Shown: positions 6,246 to 13,570, counted from the stretch's first letter. The stretch: 14,853 nt of DNA from Methanosarcinales archaeon (GCA_030605805.1 JAUWHQ010000066.1:1-14853); one strand, 5' to 3'. Program-made: numbers and translations. The notes: generated from the sequence alone by a model not told the origin.

Positions 6246-6674
6246 TCAGTTCTCTGGTCCTGGTGCTGCCTGCATCCTCATGCCTCTGCCAGCACCAGCG
6301 CCACCAGTACTGGCACCACTGACAGTCCCCGCGCCCAGTCCAGCCGTTCCGGAATCCAATTTGCCGTCCCTATACTGCTCGATAGCGTCGCTGACAGTGC
6401 CACTTGCCCCCGTCATGATCCGGATGCCGGCAGCTTCAAGCGGCTGGATAGCGTTTGGTCCAACGTGTCCGGTGACCACCACACCGGCGCCCTTCAGAGA
6501 GACGGTCTGCGCCGCCTGAATCCCTGCTCCGGCAGAAACGTCTGCGCTCTGGTTTGGTACTGCCTCATATTCCATTGTTTCCGGATCAACGATCACGAAA
6601 TATGAACATCGCCCGAATCTCGGATCTACGGGCGAATCCAGCCCGGATCCGGTTGAAGTCACACACATCTTCAT
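6246..6674 (-). CDS. NifX/NifB-C-like iron-molybdenum-cofactor-type protein
   Basis: A 142-residue protein of the dinitrogenase Fe-Mo cofactor family (the MTH1175-like stand-alone form). Seen: N-terminal strand MCVTSTG, DPRFGRCSYFVIVD (17-30), PNQSADVSAGAGIQAAQ (41-57), GVVVTGHVGPNA (64-75) and a final helix SDAIEQYRDGKL. The last 35 residues are Gly/Ala/Ser-rich and look disordered. This fold binds Fe-S or Fe-Mo clusters in the NifX/NifY group, but stand-alone archaeal forms occur in organisms without nitrogenase and their client is unknown. It follows the Mrp gene by four bases, with GAGGTG at 6685-6690 as SD (inside the Mrp end). Co-occurrence with Mrp, DUF134 and ferredoxin points to Fe-S cluster handling. 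Confidence 0.88.
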   Translation of the reverse strand: MKMCVTSTGSGLDSPVDPRFGRCSYFVIVDPETMEYEAVPNQSADVSAGAGIQAAQTVSLKGAGVVVTGHVGPNAIQPLEAAGIRIMTGASGTVSDAIEQYRDGKLDSGTAGLGAGTVSGASTGGAGAGRGMRMQAAPGPEN

Positions 6675-6678
6675 AATA

Positions 6679-7506
6679 TTATTTCACCTCTACCATCTCT
6701 TTCACCCGATCAACGATCGCCTCAAAAGCATCAGCAGCATCTGATTTATGCTCAAGCACGAACGGGATACCGCTATCGCCTGATTCAACGATCATTGCCT
6801 CGATCGGTATCCTGCCAAGGAACGGTACGCCCATATCGGCGGCAGAACGCTCACCGCCACCGATCTTGAACAGATCGATCACTTCACCGCATTTCGGGCA
6901 CTTAAATCCACTCATATTCTCTATGATCCCGATTACGGGCATACCAAGTGCTCTTGCAAAGCTCACGGACTTTCTCGAATCCAGTAGAGCCACATCCTGC
7001 GGTGTGGTGACAATGATCGCTCCATCGATGTCAGGAATCAACTGGGCGACGCTTAACGGCTCATCACCGGTTCCCGGAGGGAGATCGACGATTAGATAAT
7101 CCAGATCGCCCCAGAACACATCCGAAAGAAACTGTTTGATCGCACCCATCTTGAGCGGTCCCCTCCATACAATCGGAGTATCCTTGCTCTCGAGCATGAA
7201 TGCCAGCGACATGACCTTCAGTCGCGGGGGCACAAAGACAGGTGATATACCATCTTCCGAGACATCGGGATGCGAATCCTCGATTCCAAGCATTTTAGGG
7301 ACGTTTGGTCCATGTATATCGGCATCCATGACTCCTACCTCGTATCCTTTCGTTGCAAGGGTGAGTGCAAGATTGATAGCCACGGTGGTCTTGCCAACGC
7401 CGCCCTTCCCGCTCATAACCAGTATTTTGTGCTTTATGTTCGCCATCCGCTCTTTCAGGCGTTCATCCTGTTCCATATCAGGTCCTGCATTACTTCCTTC
7501 GTTCAT
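6679..7506 (-). CDS. Mrp/NBP35/ApbC-family Fe-S cluster carrier ATPase
   Basis: A 275-residue cytosolic P-loop ATPase that holds and transfers [4Fe-4S] clusters to apo-proteins. Seen: deviant Walker A GKGGVGKTT (33-41), switch-like MDADIHGPNVPKMLG (60-74), Walker B-like DYLIVDLPPGTGDEP (136-150), TTPQDVALLDSRK (167-179) and NMSGFKCPKCG with C203 and C206. That CPxC pair bridges a cluster between the two subunits. A GTG at 7515 is possible, but AGGTGAG at 7511-7517 lies four bases before ATG 7506, which fixes the start. The frame also has the usual conserved VWRGPLK segment. It sits between the DUF134 regulator and the NifX-like gene in one operon. Confidence 0.95.
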   Translation of the reverse strand: MNEGSNAGPDMEQDERLKERMANIKHKILVMSGKGGVGKTTVAINLALTLATKGYEVGVMDADIHGPNVPKMLGIEDSHPDVSEDGISPVFVPPRLKVMSLAFMLESKDTPIVWRGPLKMGAIKQFLSDVFWGDLDYLIVDLPPGTGDEPLSVAQLIPDIDGAIIVTTPQDVALLDSRKSVSFARALGMPVIGIIENMSGFKCPKCGEVIDLFKIGGGERSAADMGVPFLGRIPIEAMIVESGDSGIPFVLEHKSDAADAFEAIVDRVKEMVEVK

Positions 7507-7510
7507 TGTT

Positions 7511-7517
7511 CTCACCT
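7511..7517 (-). promoter_or_regulatory. Ribosome binding site deciding the Mrp start
   Basis: The minus strand reads AGGTGAG, four bases before ATG 7506, a good match to the archaeal anti-SD. It overlaps the alternative GTG start at 7513-7515 and so argues against that start. It lies in the 30-base gap after the DUF134 stop. Confidence 0.6.
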
Positions 7518-7536
7518 ATGTTATCCTAACACCATT

Positions 7537-7995
7537 TTAGCGTCCGCGTCTACCTCTGCCGCCTCTAACATAGCCGCGATCATCCCCTGCCCGGTGCAAA
7601 TTTGTGCTCCCATATTTCTGGCAGTTCTGCGGTCGCCCTGTGCCATGCGCTTCCTCCCATTCGTGTTGGCAGTCGTAGCACTTGAACTTTCTTGCTGATG
7701 TCGTCGCCATCCTGTAGGTACCTCCATGTATCCGTATCGGTCTGCCACAGACCAGAGCATAAGCAATCTTGCTTCTTGCTTCGGCAAGGATCCTGTGAAA
7801 GGTCGGCTGCGAGACGTTCATCTGGCTTGCCGCATCACGCTGATCCATTTCAAGGTAATCCTTCAGCCGCACGCTCTCCATCTCCTCCATCTTCAGAACC
7901 ACTTCATCGGCATCCTGCCGGCATATCACGCACGGTTTGAAGTAGTCGTATTCGAATGCGGACTGCACGCACCTGTGTCGTCTTGGTCTCGGCAT
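7537..7995 (-). CDS. DUF134 (UPF0251) family DNA-binding protein with zinc ribbon
   Basis: A 152-residue protein of the DUF134 family. The N-terminus MPRPRRHRCV, a YFKPC motif (18-22), a sigma-70-region-4-like helix-turn-helix (about 42-80: RLKDYLEMDQRDAASQMNVS, then QPTFHRILAEARSKIA) and CGRPIRIHGG are all typical. Next comes a C-terminal zinc-ribbon-like segment with C106, C109 and C125, but Tyr at 128 where the last Cys (CxKCGS) is expected. The tail is Arg/Gly-rich (RGGRGRRGR). The family is thought to regulate transcription; here it heads the Mrp / NifX-like / ferredoxin operon and probably controls it. A palindrome lies just before its ATG. The loss of the fourth metal ligand is unusual. 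It may leave the ribbon with a weaker site, or signal drift. Confidence 0.9.
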   Translation of the reverse strand: MPRPRRHRCVQSAFEYDYFKPCVICRQDADEVVLKMEEMESVRLKDYLEMDQRDAASQMNVSQPTFHRILAEARSKIAYALVCGRPIRIHGGTYRMATTSARKFKCYDCQHEWEEAHGTGRPQNCQKYGSTNLHRAGDDRGYVRGGRGRRGR

Positions 7996-7998
7996 TTA

Positions 7999-8012
7999 TG
8001 AATAAATATTCA
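7999..8012. promoter_or_regulatory. Palindromic operator candidate upstream of DUF134
   Basis: TGAATA-AA-TATTCA has perfect 6-base arms and begins three bases before the DUF134 ATG at 7995. A TATA-like GTTTATT lies at 8014-8020 on the minus strand. A protein bound to the palindrome would cover the expected transcription start, so repression, perhaps by DUF134 itself, is the natural guess. Confidence 0.5.
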
Positions 8013-8063
8013 CAATAAACTCAAGTCGTTCGGTCGTGAGTGCTGGTTTCGGACATGAATCAT

Positions 8064-8807
8064 CTATCGAATACCCACGTATTCCCGCAGGTCAGCGACG
8101 TGGAGTTTTCTCGCGAGTTTGTCGATGAATGTCGAGTCCAGTGTCCTGCCCAGATCCAGTTGCGCGTAGTAATAGACCGTTCCAAGAAGCCCCATCGATT
8201 CCAGACGCCTGGACGAGTTCGTGACCTTTACATGAGGGAAGAAACCCACCTTTCCGACCTTGCATATCCGCCTGCTGAACTCCACGTCCTCGAGCAGGAC
8301 ACTGCGGTATCCTCCACACTCAAAATACGCATCGGATCTCACGCAGGTGTTGAAACCGGGCAGGGTGACAGACAGCAATCTATCTCGCATTAAAAAGTAC
8401 TTGTTGGAGATCGTCTCCGCGAGTTTTATCTGTTCGCTATGTTCTGAAAATTCAAAGCCGGTTGAGAATGCAACAAGGTCAGGGTCGGCTTTGAATGTTT
8501 CGTAGACGTAGGCAAGGTAGTAGCCGGGAAGCCGGGTGTCTGCATCGATGAATATGAAATATTTACTGCTCTTACTCGCATTCATAGCCCCGAAATGCCT
8601 GCCCGCCCCGATCCCGCGCTCTTCACACCGGAACACACGGTCTGCGTACCTTTCTGCGATATCGAGACTCCCGTCAGTGCTCTGACCGTCCGATACGATC
8701 AGTTCGTATGGCGTGCTTGTGTTCTGGCTCACGATCGATTCGAGCGTTTCCTCAAGATGGTTAACCTCGTTTAAAACCGGGACGATGACCGAGATTTCGG
8801 GTTCCAT
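8064..8807 (-). CDS. Family 2 glycosyltransferase
   Basis: A 247-residue inverting GT-A glycosyltransferase that moves a sugar from a nucleotide donor. Seen: ISVIVPVLNEVNHLEETLES (5-24), nucleotide-binding SDGQSTDGS (39-47), GIGAGRHFGAMNAS (65-78), metal-binding DAD in FIDADTRLP (86-94), an acceptor-side GFNTCVRSDAYFECGGY (151-167) and LEDVEFSRR (172-180), the ED motif. There is no membrane anchor, so it is soluble or peripheral. The acceptor cannot be told from sequence; S-layer or archaellin glycans and lipid sugars are all possible. The frame is open further up to 9041, but the GT fold begins right after ATG 8807. A GTGA at eight bases and a TATA box at 8834-8841 support this start. It lies 68 bases upstream of the DUF134 operon on the same strand. 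Confidence 0.92.
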   Translation of the reverse strand: MEPEISVIVPVLNEVNHLEETLESIVSQNTSTPYELIVSDGQSTDGSLDIAERYADRVFRCEERGIGAGRHFGAMNASKSSKYFIFIDADTRLPGYYLAYVYETFKADPDLVAFSTGFEFSEHSEQIKLAETISNKYFLMRDRLLSVTLPGFNTCVRSDAYFECGGYRSVLLEDVEFSRRICKVGKVGFFPHVKVTNSSRRLESMGLLGTVYYYAQLDLGRTLDSTFIDKLARKLHVADLREYVGIR

Positions 8808-8833
8808 GATTCGGTCACTTTGGTGCCAAACGG

Positions 8834-8841
8834 CATTAAAG
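8834..8841 (-). promoter_or_regulatory. TATA box for the glycosyltransferase gene
   Basis: The minus strand reads CTTTAATG, with its centre about 30 bases before ATG 8807. This allows a leader of only a few bases. Confidence 0.5.
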
Positions 8842-8912
8842 ATGCCGGATGCGGACGATGATGCGGACGCTGGTGCCGGAGTTCGGGTACACGGATGCGC
8901 AATCATTACTCT

Positions 8913-8920
8913 CTTATATG
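8913..8920 (+). promoter_or_regulatory. TATA box for the plus-strand membrane protein gene
   Basis: CTTATATG has its centre 25-26 bases before ATG 8942. No SD stands before that ATG, so a leaderless transcript is expected. It shares the 134-base divergent region with the glycosyltransferase promoter. Confidence 0.6.
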
Positions 8921-8941
8921 TTGATGTAACAGATACAATGG

Positions 8942-10000
8942 ATGGCAATGATGAACAGACGATCTGGATCCGGATGCGCCGCACTTCTGATGCTTGCGCT
9001 CGCGCTTGCCCACCCGGCTGCGGGTTTTGCGCAGTATGCATCGCCCAATGATGTAACCATACCGAAGTATCTGGTCGAACTGAACTACGAAACCAGTGAG
9101 AACGCCACGATGTGGGCGGCGTATGAGACCATCGTATTCAGGAACGGGGGGAATGTGAACCGGTCAGAAGAGGTGCGCATCACCGTGCCGGAGAATGCTG
9201 AGATCATGCAGGTCACGAAGGAGGGGCATGCGACCGAGGTCACGTCGGCGGAGGTTGCGTATGAACGAGAAGGGGAGGTTATAGGCTGGAATATGACGCT
9301 TAAGCCAGGTGGTATGGCGATGTACTCTGTGAGGTACGTCGTGCCGCTCGGTGGCGGGGGCACGGGAACGTCTGCCGGACCTGCGGAGTTTGTGAAGAAA
9401 CTGATCGATCCTGCGATTATGAACTATCCGATCGCATCGCTCATACTGAAGGTCAACACCGATACCGACATCGAATTCACAGATGGGTCAGGAAACACGC
9501 TAAAACCGGATTCTGTAAGCCATGAGGACGGTGGCGGCGTTTATACGTGGGATCAGGTGACGTTTGAAGAGTTGCATATCATATTGCCGCAGCCGTCACA
9601 GTCACAGTCTATAGATCGGTGGATCGCGTATGCGATCATCGCACTGCTGATCATCTCTGCGCTGCTCTACCCCGTGCTCCATATCAAGAACAATAAGCTG
9701 AGAGGGAAGGATGGAGCGTTATCATGCTCAGGATGCTCTGTCTGCGATAAAGGCGGGGGCGGCGCGGAGAAAGAACCGAATGCGGGTGGCGACTGGGAAG
9801 AGATGGACGAGATCATCATAGAGATTACCCAGTCGAAGGAAGACCTGATCCGCAAGAAGAAGGCGATCCTTGCAGTACTAAACAAACTGGACGAGGATCA
9901 TGATGCCGGCGAAATTTCGGATGATGATTACAGGCGATTGACACTGAACTACAAGGATAAGGCGATTGAGATCATGAAACAGCTGGATAAGATGGAATAA
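8942..10000 (+). CDS. Secreted, membrane-anchored protein with cytoplasmic CxxCxxC cluster
   Basis: A 352-residue protein that I do not recognise. Parts in order: signal peptide about 1-30 (basic MNRRSG, then LLMLALALAHPAAGFA); an external beta-rich domain about 35-220 (YETIVFRNGG, VRITVPENAEIM, LHIILPQPS); one membrane helix 227-248 (WIAYAIIALLIISALLYPVL); a cytoplasmic CSGCSVC (Cys 262, 265, 268) in a Gly-rich stretch; and a helical C-terminus about 295-350 (LNKLDEDHDAGEISDDDYRR) resembling the short helix-turn-helix tails (SHOCT-like) of many prokaryotic membrane proteins. The external part could sense or bind something at the surface. Three closely spaced cysteines just inside the membrane suggest a metal site or lipid modification. 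ATG 8942 follows a TATA box by 25-26 bases. Confidence 0.82.
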   Translation: MAMMNRRSGSGCAALLMLALALAHPAAGFAQYASPNDVTIPKYLVELNYETSENATMWAAYETIVFRNGGNVNRSEEVRITVPENAEIMQVTKEGHATEVTSAEVAYEREGEVIGWNMTLKPGGMAMYSVRYVVPLGGGGTGTSAGPAEFVKKLIDPAIMNYPIASLILKVNTDTDIEFTDGSGNTLKPDSVSHEDGGGVYTWDQVTFEELHIILPQPSQSQSIDRWIAYAIIALLIISALLYPVLHIKNNKLRGKDGALSCSGCSVCDKGGGGAEKEPNAGGDWEEMDEIIIEITQSKEDLIRKKKAILAVLNKLDEDHDAGEISDDDYRRLTLNYKDKAIEIMKQLDKME

Positions 10001-10056
10001 CAGGATATGGGGCACGTGGAAGCGTAGAAGAAGAATGCCGGCTATCAAACCTGGTG

Positions 10057-10524
10057 TTACAAATTTTGCAGCAGCCGCGTGTTTGCATGGCACAACGCAA
10101 CCGCAACCGCATCCGCGGCGTCCACTGGCATAACCTCGTCGATCTCAAGCATCGCCCTCACCATCTTCTGCACCTGTTTCTTATCAGCTCTCCCTGAACC
10201 GGTGACTGCCTGCTTCACCTGATTCGGCGTGTACTCCGCTACATCAAGATCGTACTCGGATGCTGCGAGCAGAATAACCCCGCGTGCGTGGCTCACCTCG
10301 ATTGCAGACGATACATTCCTTGAAAAGAAGAGCCGCTCAATTGCGAGTTCATCCGGTTTGTGGGCATCAAAGATTGTCTTTATTTCGTGGAATATTGTCC
10401 AGAGGCGTCTCTGGATCGGCGCATCCGGCGGCGTGCCGATCACGCCATATCTGATGCAGCGTGCACCATCGATCACACCAAAGCCTGTTTTCGCAAGTCC
10501 CGGGTCGATTCCGATGATGATCAT
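10057..10524 (-). CDS. ruvC: Holliday junction resolvase RuvC
   Basis: A 155-residue nuclease of normal RuvC length that cuts four-way DNA junctions during recombination repair. Seen: IIIGIDPGLAKTGFGVI with catalytic D7; AIERLFFSRNVSSAIEV with E63; ARGVILLAA; EYTPNQVKQAVTGSGRADKK (97-116), the DNA-binding segment; and VDAADAVAVALCHA with D135 and D138. All four acidic residues are present, so it should be active. The start is fixed by an in-frame TGA three codons upstream and a GTGA six bases before the ATG. RuvC is mainly bacterial; archaea usually resolve junctions with Hjc. No ruvA or ruvB is visible here. It lies 33 bases after the large ectodomain gene on the same strand, so it may be co-transcribed. 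Confidence 0.94.
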   Translation of the reverse strand: MIIIGIDPGLAKTGFGVIDGARCIRYGVIGTPPDAPIQRRLWTIFHEIKTIFDAHKPDELAIERLFFSRNVSSAIEVSHARGVILLAASEYDLDVAEYTPNQVKQAVTGSGRADKKQVQKMVRAMLEIDEVMPVDAADAVAVALCHANTRLLQNL

Positions 10525-10557
10525 ACTATTTCACAGATATTACGGGCATCACAGGCA

Positions 10558-12552
10558 TTACGACAGCAGAACCACGTCACCGAACTCCTCTTCTCGTGAA
10601 TCGGCGGCAAACGCCATGAACGCAAACACGCACCAGACCACCGCTCCCACAAAGAGAAGGATGTATCCGATCATCAACATGCAGAACTGACCCAGCAGGA
10701 ATAACCAGTGGTTATTGAGCTGGTCCGCACGGGAGACGCTTGCATTGTACAAATCCTGCTCGCCTGCTGCCTGGTATTCGTTTGCGGCAGTCTCTGTCTC
10801 GTTTACTGCAAACCTGTATCCGTCCGATGTTTCATCATAAGCAAACGGGTTGACCAGCAGTTTTACGTCGCCCCACTGGTACAGGTCTTCGGACGCACGC
10901 CTGATCGCATCCTCTGCGTCCACGCGGTGGTTGTTTGCGCTCTCGATCTTCTGATTGTAGGCTGATACCGATTCTGCCGCCAGTTCATACGCAGCGCTGC
11001 ACTGATCAGGCGAGTTCAGAAGCTCGTACGTTATGGCAGCATGTCGGTATGCGATGATCTTTGTGCGGTCGTCCTCAGCGTCTGCCGCCATCTTCTCGAA
11101 ATATAGAGACTCCTTCTGCAGTATGCCGCTTATATAATCATTCGACATTTTATAAATCGTGGTCTGCGCCTGCGTCTTTGCGCTCTTCTGCATGGTATCC
11201 ACAGCGATTCCTGCGACCAGAAGATCGTTTGTCGCGCCCTCGTGGTCCATCTCATCGGTCTTCCGGACCGCATCTCCCATCGCATCAAGGAACGTAACAG
11301 ACGCCTGCGAGACGCTCGCAACCGATGCCCATTGCTCCGCGCTCTCTGTGCTTGCCGATAGCATCCCGAGAGCCTTGCCTGCGATATTCGACGCCTCGGA
11401 ACCTCCGGATCCCTGAATTGTCTCCAGTGCGTCCTTCGTCTCTGCGATATCGATCGGCGTCGCGGTCGCCTTCAGCGCGATGGTCCCATTCCCCGCGCTG
11501 TGGGTGAGGAGGTGCTGCCACGTATATGTCCTGCCCACTATCGTTTCTCCGCGGAACCGGAGCGTAAATGTGAGCAACACAGAACTTCCTTTCGGTATGG
11601 TGGAAGCAGGCAGGTTAACAGACATCCAGTCATCCTTCCCATCCCCTGGCTGGCTTTCATCACGAACGATCTTGACAGAGGTGATGTCCTTATATCCAAG
11701 CGCTTCGCTCAGTGTTATCTCCAGCGGAACCGATTTTAACACGTCAACCCGCCCAAAATCCGGGTTGTATGAAGACATCTCGAATTTGACCTCGTGCTTA
11801 ACAGTCACGGTCACTGTGATGGTCTGTGATCCGGCTTTTCCCGCATCGACGCGCAGTTTGCCCTGATGCTCACCCTCGGGTGCCGATACGGGTATGGTGA
11901 TCGTCAGTGTGGCGGTGCCAGCACCCTGTTCTGAAATCGTCGATGGATTGTTCACGCTGAACGTCATTCCAGCCCCAGGATTACCGTAAGCAGCCACGCT
12001 GGCGAGGGTCATCGAGAGATCACCATCGTTTACGATCTGAAACGTCTTTTCGACCTTAAAACCAGTCTTCTCCATCTCCTTTCTCGGCTTGTTGAATACC
12101 ACCGGGTCGTCTATCTTGATGTTCTGGAGCGGGGCAAGGTGCGCCGGGACCAGGCGATCGACGTTGATGGTGATGGCGGCTTCGGCAGTGAATGATTCAT
12201 CATCGGAACTGGCATCGATAATAACATGTTTGGAATACGCCCCTTCCCCAACCGATCCAGCCACGCTTACTTTGATCTTGATGTTTTCCGTCTTGCCAGA
12301 ATCGATGGTGGTTGGATAACTGTCCAGAGTCAACGTGATTCCTGCCTCGGGTGGTGGGAGCGATGGTTGTTGCACCGTTATCTGTTTCTCGCCAGTATTT
12401 TCCAGTTTGAGCGTCACCGTCTTCTCCTGTGCTTTCGCATCCCCGTACCGCGCATCCAGCGAGATATCACACGTTGCGCCAGTCACAGAAAGACCTGCCT
12501 CGGCAGTCTGCACGAGCATGAAAAAGACCACGAACAGAAGCAGAGCCTTCAT
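10558..12552 (-). CDS. Large membrane-anchored surface protein with Ig-like and helical ectodomains
   Basis: A 664-residue protein from ATG 12552. Seen: signal peptide 1-19 (LLLFVVFFMLVQTAEA); three beta-sandwich repeats of the CARDB/NEW3 type, about 25-130 (VTLKLENTGEKQITV), 150-250 (FQIVNDGDLSMTL; LTITIPVSAPEGEHQGKL) and 250-365; a long helical region about 370-610; a hydrophobic C-terminal segment about 613-645 (one or two membrane helices); and a short acidic tail EEEFGDVVLLS. Most of it is outside the cell. The helical region contains YFEKMAADAEDD followed by AYRHAAITYELL, which resembles the helical part of the upstream protein. Start and stop overlap by one base (TGATG), with SD GAGGTGATC at 12558-12566, so the two are translationally coupled and probably assemble together. 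The family is unknown to me. Confidence 0.85.
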   Translation of the reverse strand: MKALLLFVVFFMLVQTAEAGLSVTGATCDISLDARYGDAKAQEKTVTLKLENTGEKQITVQQPSLPPPEAGITLTLDSYPTTIDSGKTENIKIKVSVAGSVGEGAYSKHVIIDASSDDESFTAEAAITINVDRLVPAHLAPLQNIKIDDPVVFNKPRKEMEKTGFKVEKTFQIVNDGDLSMTLASVAAYGNPGAGMTFSVNNPSTISEQGAGTATLTITIPVSAPEGEHQGKLRVDAGKAGSQTITVTVTVKHEVKFEMSSYNPDFGRVDVLKSVPLEITLSEALGYKDITSVKIVRDESQPGDGKDDWMSVNLPASTIPKGSSVLLTFTLRFRGETIVGRTYTWQHLLTHSAGNGTIALKATATPIDIAETKDALETIQGSGGSEASNIAGKALGMLSASTESAEQWASVASVSQASVTFLDAMGDAVRKTDEMDHEGATNDLLVAGIAVDTMQKSAKTQAQTTIYKMSNDYISGILQKESLYFEKMAADAEDDRTKIIAYRHAAITYELLNSPDQCSAAYELAAESVSAYNQKIESANNHRVDAEDAIRRASEDLYQWGDVKLLVNPFAYDETSDGYRFAVNETETAANEYQAAGEQDLYNASVSRADQLNNHWLFLLGQFCMLMIGYILLFVGAVVWCVFAFMAFAADSREEEFGDVVLLS

Positions 12553-13520
12553 CACCCGATCACCTCGTTTCCAAGCACCGTATCCTCAACAGCATGTGTC
12601 CACCTGAAGATACGGTCGAGTGCGATAACCAGGATCACGATGAAAAATGCACCGAACGCCGCGGCATATCGCAGAAAGATGGCGACGAGTTCTGTGTGCG
12701 CATCATCGACCGTAACAAGCATCTCAGCGATCTGCGATGCCCGCCCGTCGCCGTGTTTCGTGTATAATTCATAAGCAGTGGCAAGTTCCCTTTCTGCGGT
12801 TCTTGCAGAGAGAATTCCTGCCACAACGGCTATCAGGTTGGTTGAATTGTTAAGTCCGCTCATGGTCTGCTCAAAGTTTGCCTCTCCGACACAGAAGGAC
12901 TCGTTTGCAACTTCCATGTCAAACCGGTACTCAGACCCGAGTTCCTTCACCTTGAGGTCCACATACGTCGTCTTTGTGAGATCCTCTGCCTCCCTGTATG
13001 CGATCAGAGCCTGCTCGTAGTAATCGATCGAGAGGCGCGTATCGTTCTCATTCTCAGCAAGCTCCTCAAAATAGACTCCCTGATCCGTGAAAAAATGCGT
13101 CAGCGCCATTCTTGGATAAATCGTGATGAAATTCTCTTTTGCCTGTTTATGTCCTTCGAGCGTGTTTATATCGCTCTTCAATCCGGTAGCTTGTGTCAGT
13201 GCGGTTTTATGCGACTGCGGATCGCCCTTTGATGCGAGATCATTAAGCTCATCGAATTTTTGGAGGATGCCGCCCTTTCCTGCCGCAAGATTCACCCATT
13301 CCCTTGTCGTGGCGGTGATCTGGTTTGCAGGAAGGGTTTGCAGCGTGATCAGGATCTGTTTGTGCATAAGGTCGAGTTCCTGATACCTTGCAAGCACAGG
13401 CGGTTTCACCTCACTTACCTGCTCGACTAGTTCCCGCTTCAGCGCATCGTCCCCGAGAGCAGGTGTTGCGAGCATAGACAGCACTGCGATGGCAGCCAAT
13501 AGATCAATCGCACGAACCAT
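12552..13520 (-). CDS. Membrane-anchored helical ectodomain protein
   Basis: A 322-residue protein from ATG 13520. Seen: signal peptide 1-23 (IDLLAAIAVLSMLATPALG), a mostly helical outer part about 24-275, one membrane helix near 279-301 (AAAFGAFFIVILVIALDRIF) and a short cytoplasmic tail ending VEDTVLGNEVIG. The middle holds YFEELAENENDT followed by DYYEQALIAYREAEDL, a TPR-like helical pair that parallels a stretch of the downstream 664-residue protein. The frame is open upstream to 13544, but that would run through the shared TATA box. It is the first gene of the minus-strand operon, divergent from the FtsZ-like gene. Its one-base overlap with the next gene implies coupled production. No catalytic motif is seen; it is likely a structural or receptor partner at the surface. 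Confidence 0.83.
   Translation of the reverse strand: MVRAIDLLAAIAVLSMLATPALGDDALKRELVEQVSEVKPPVLARYQELDLMHKQILITLQTLPANQITATTREWVNLAAGKGGILQKFDELNDLASKGDPQSHKTALTQATGLKSDINTLEGHKQAKENFITIYPRMALTHFFTDQGVYFEELAENENDTRLSIDYYEQALIAYREAEDLTKTTYVDLKVKELGSEYRFDMEVANESFCVGEANFEQTMSGLNNSTNLIAVVAGILSARTAERELATAYELYTKHGDGRASQIAEMLVTVDDAHTELVAIFLRYAAAFGAFFIVILVIALDRIFRWTHAVEDTVLGNEVIG
12558..12566 (-). promoter_or_regulatory. Perfect SD inside the first ectodomain gene, serving the second
   Basis: The minus strand reads GAGGTGATC, encoding Glu-Val-Ile near the end of the upstream protein and ending five bases before ATG 12552. It is the strongest SD in the window after that of the antitoxin gene. It supports the ATG over the adjacent GTG at 12555. 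Confidence 0.7.
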
Positions 13521-13541
13521 AATATAACCACCACGAAAAAC

Positions 13542-13549
13542 CATATATG
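13542..13549. promoter_or_regulatory. Palindromic TATA box midway between two divergent start codons
   Basis: CATATATG is its own reverse complement. The space between ATG 13520 (minus) and ATG 13571 (plus) is 13521-13570, and the centre of this element, 13545.5, is the exact midpoint. It is 25-26 bases from each start codon, the distance at which transcription would begin at each ATG. No second TATA box is visible in the gap. Confidence 0.7.
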
Positions 13550-13570
13550 CGTTGCGGTTAATCCGGGAAT

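Noticed and set aside
6147..6605. 152-codon plus-strand open frame opposite the NifX-like and ferredoxin genes
   Set aside because: Ser/His/Cys-rich shadow of recognised minus-strand genes.
8808..9041. 78-residue N-terminal extension of the glycosyltransferase frame
   Set aside because: The GT-A fold begins at MEPEISVIVP; the extension crosses both divergent promoters and the start of the gene at 8942.
11130..11866. Several 60-130 codon frames opposite or beside the 664-residue protein gene
   Set aside because: Arg- or Ser-rich shadows of the long minus-strand gene with no promoter or SD.
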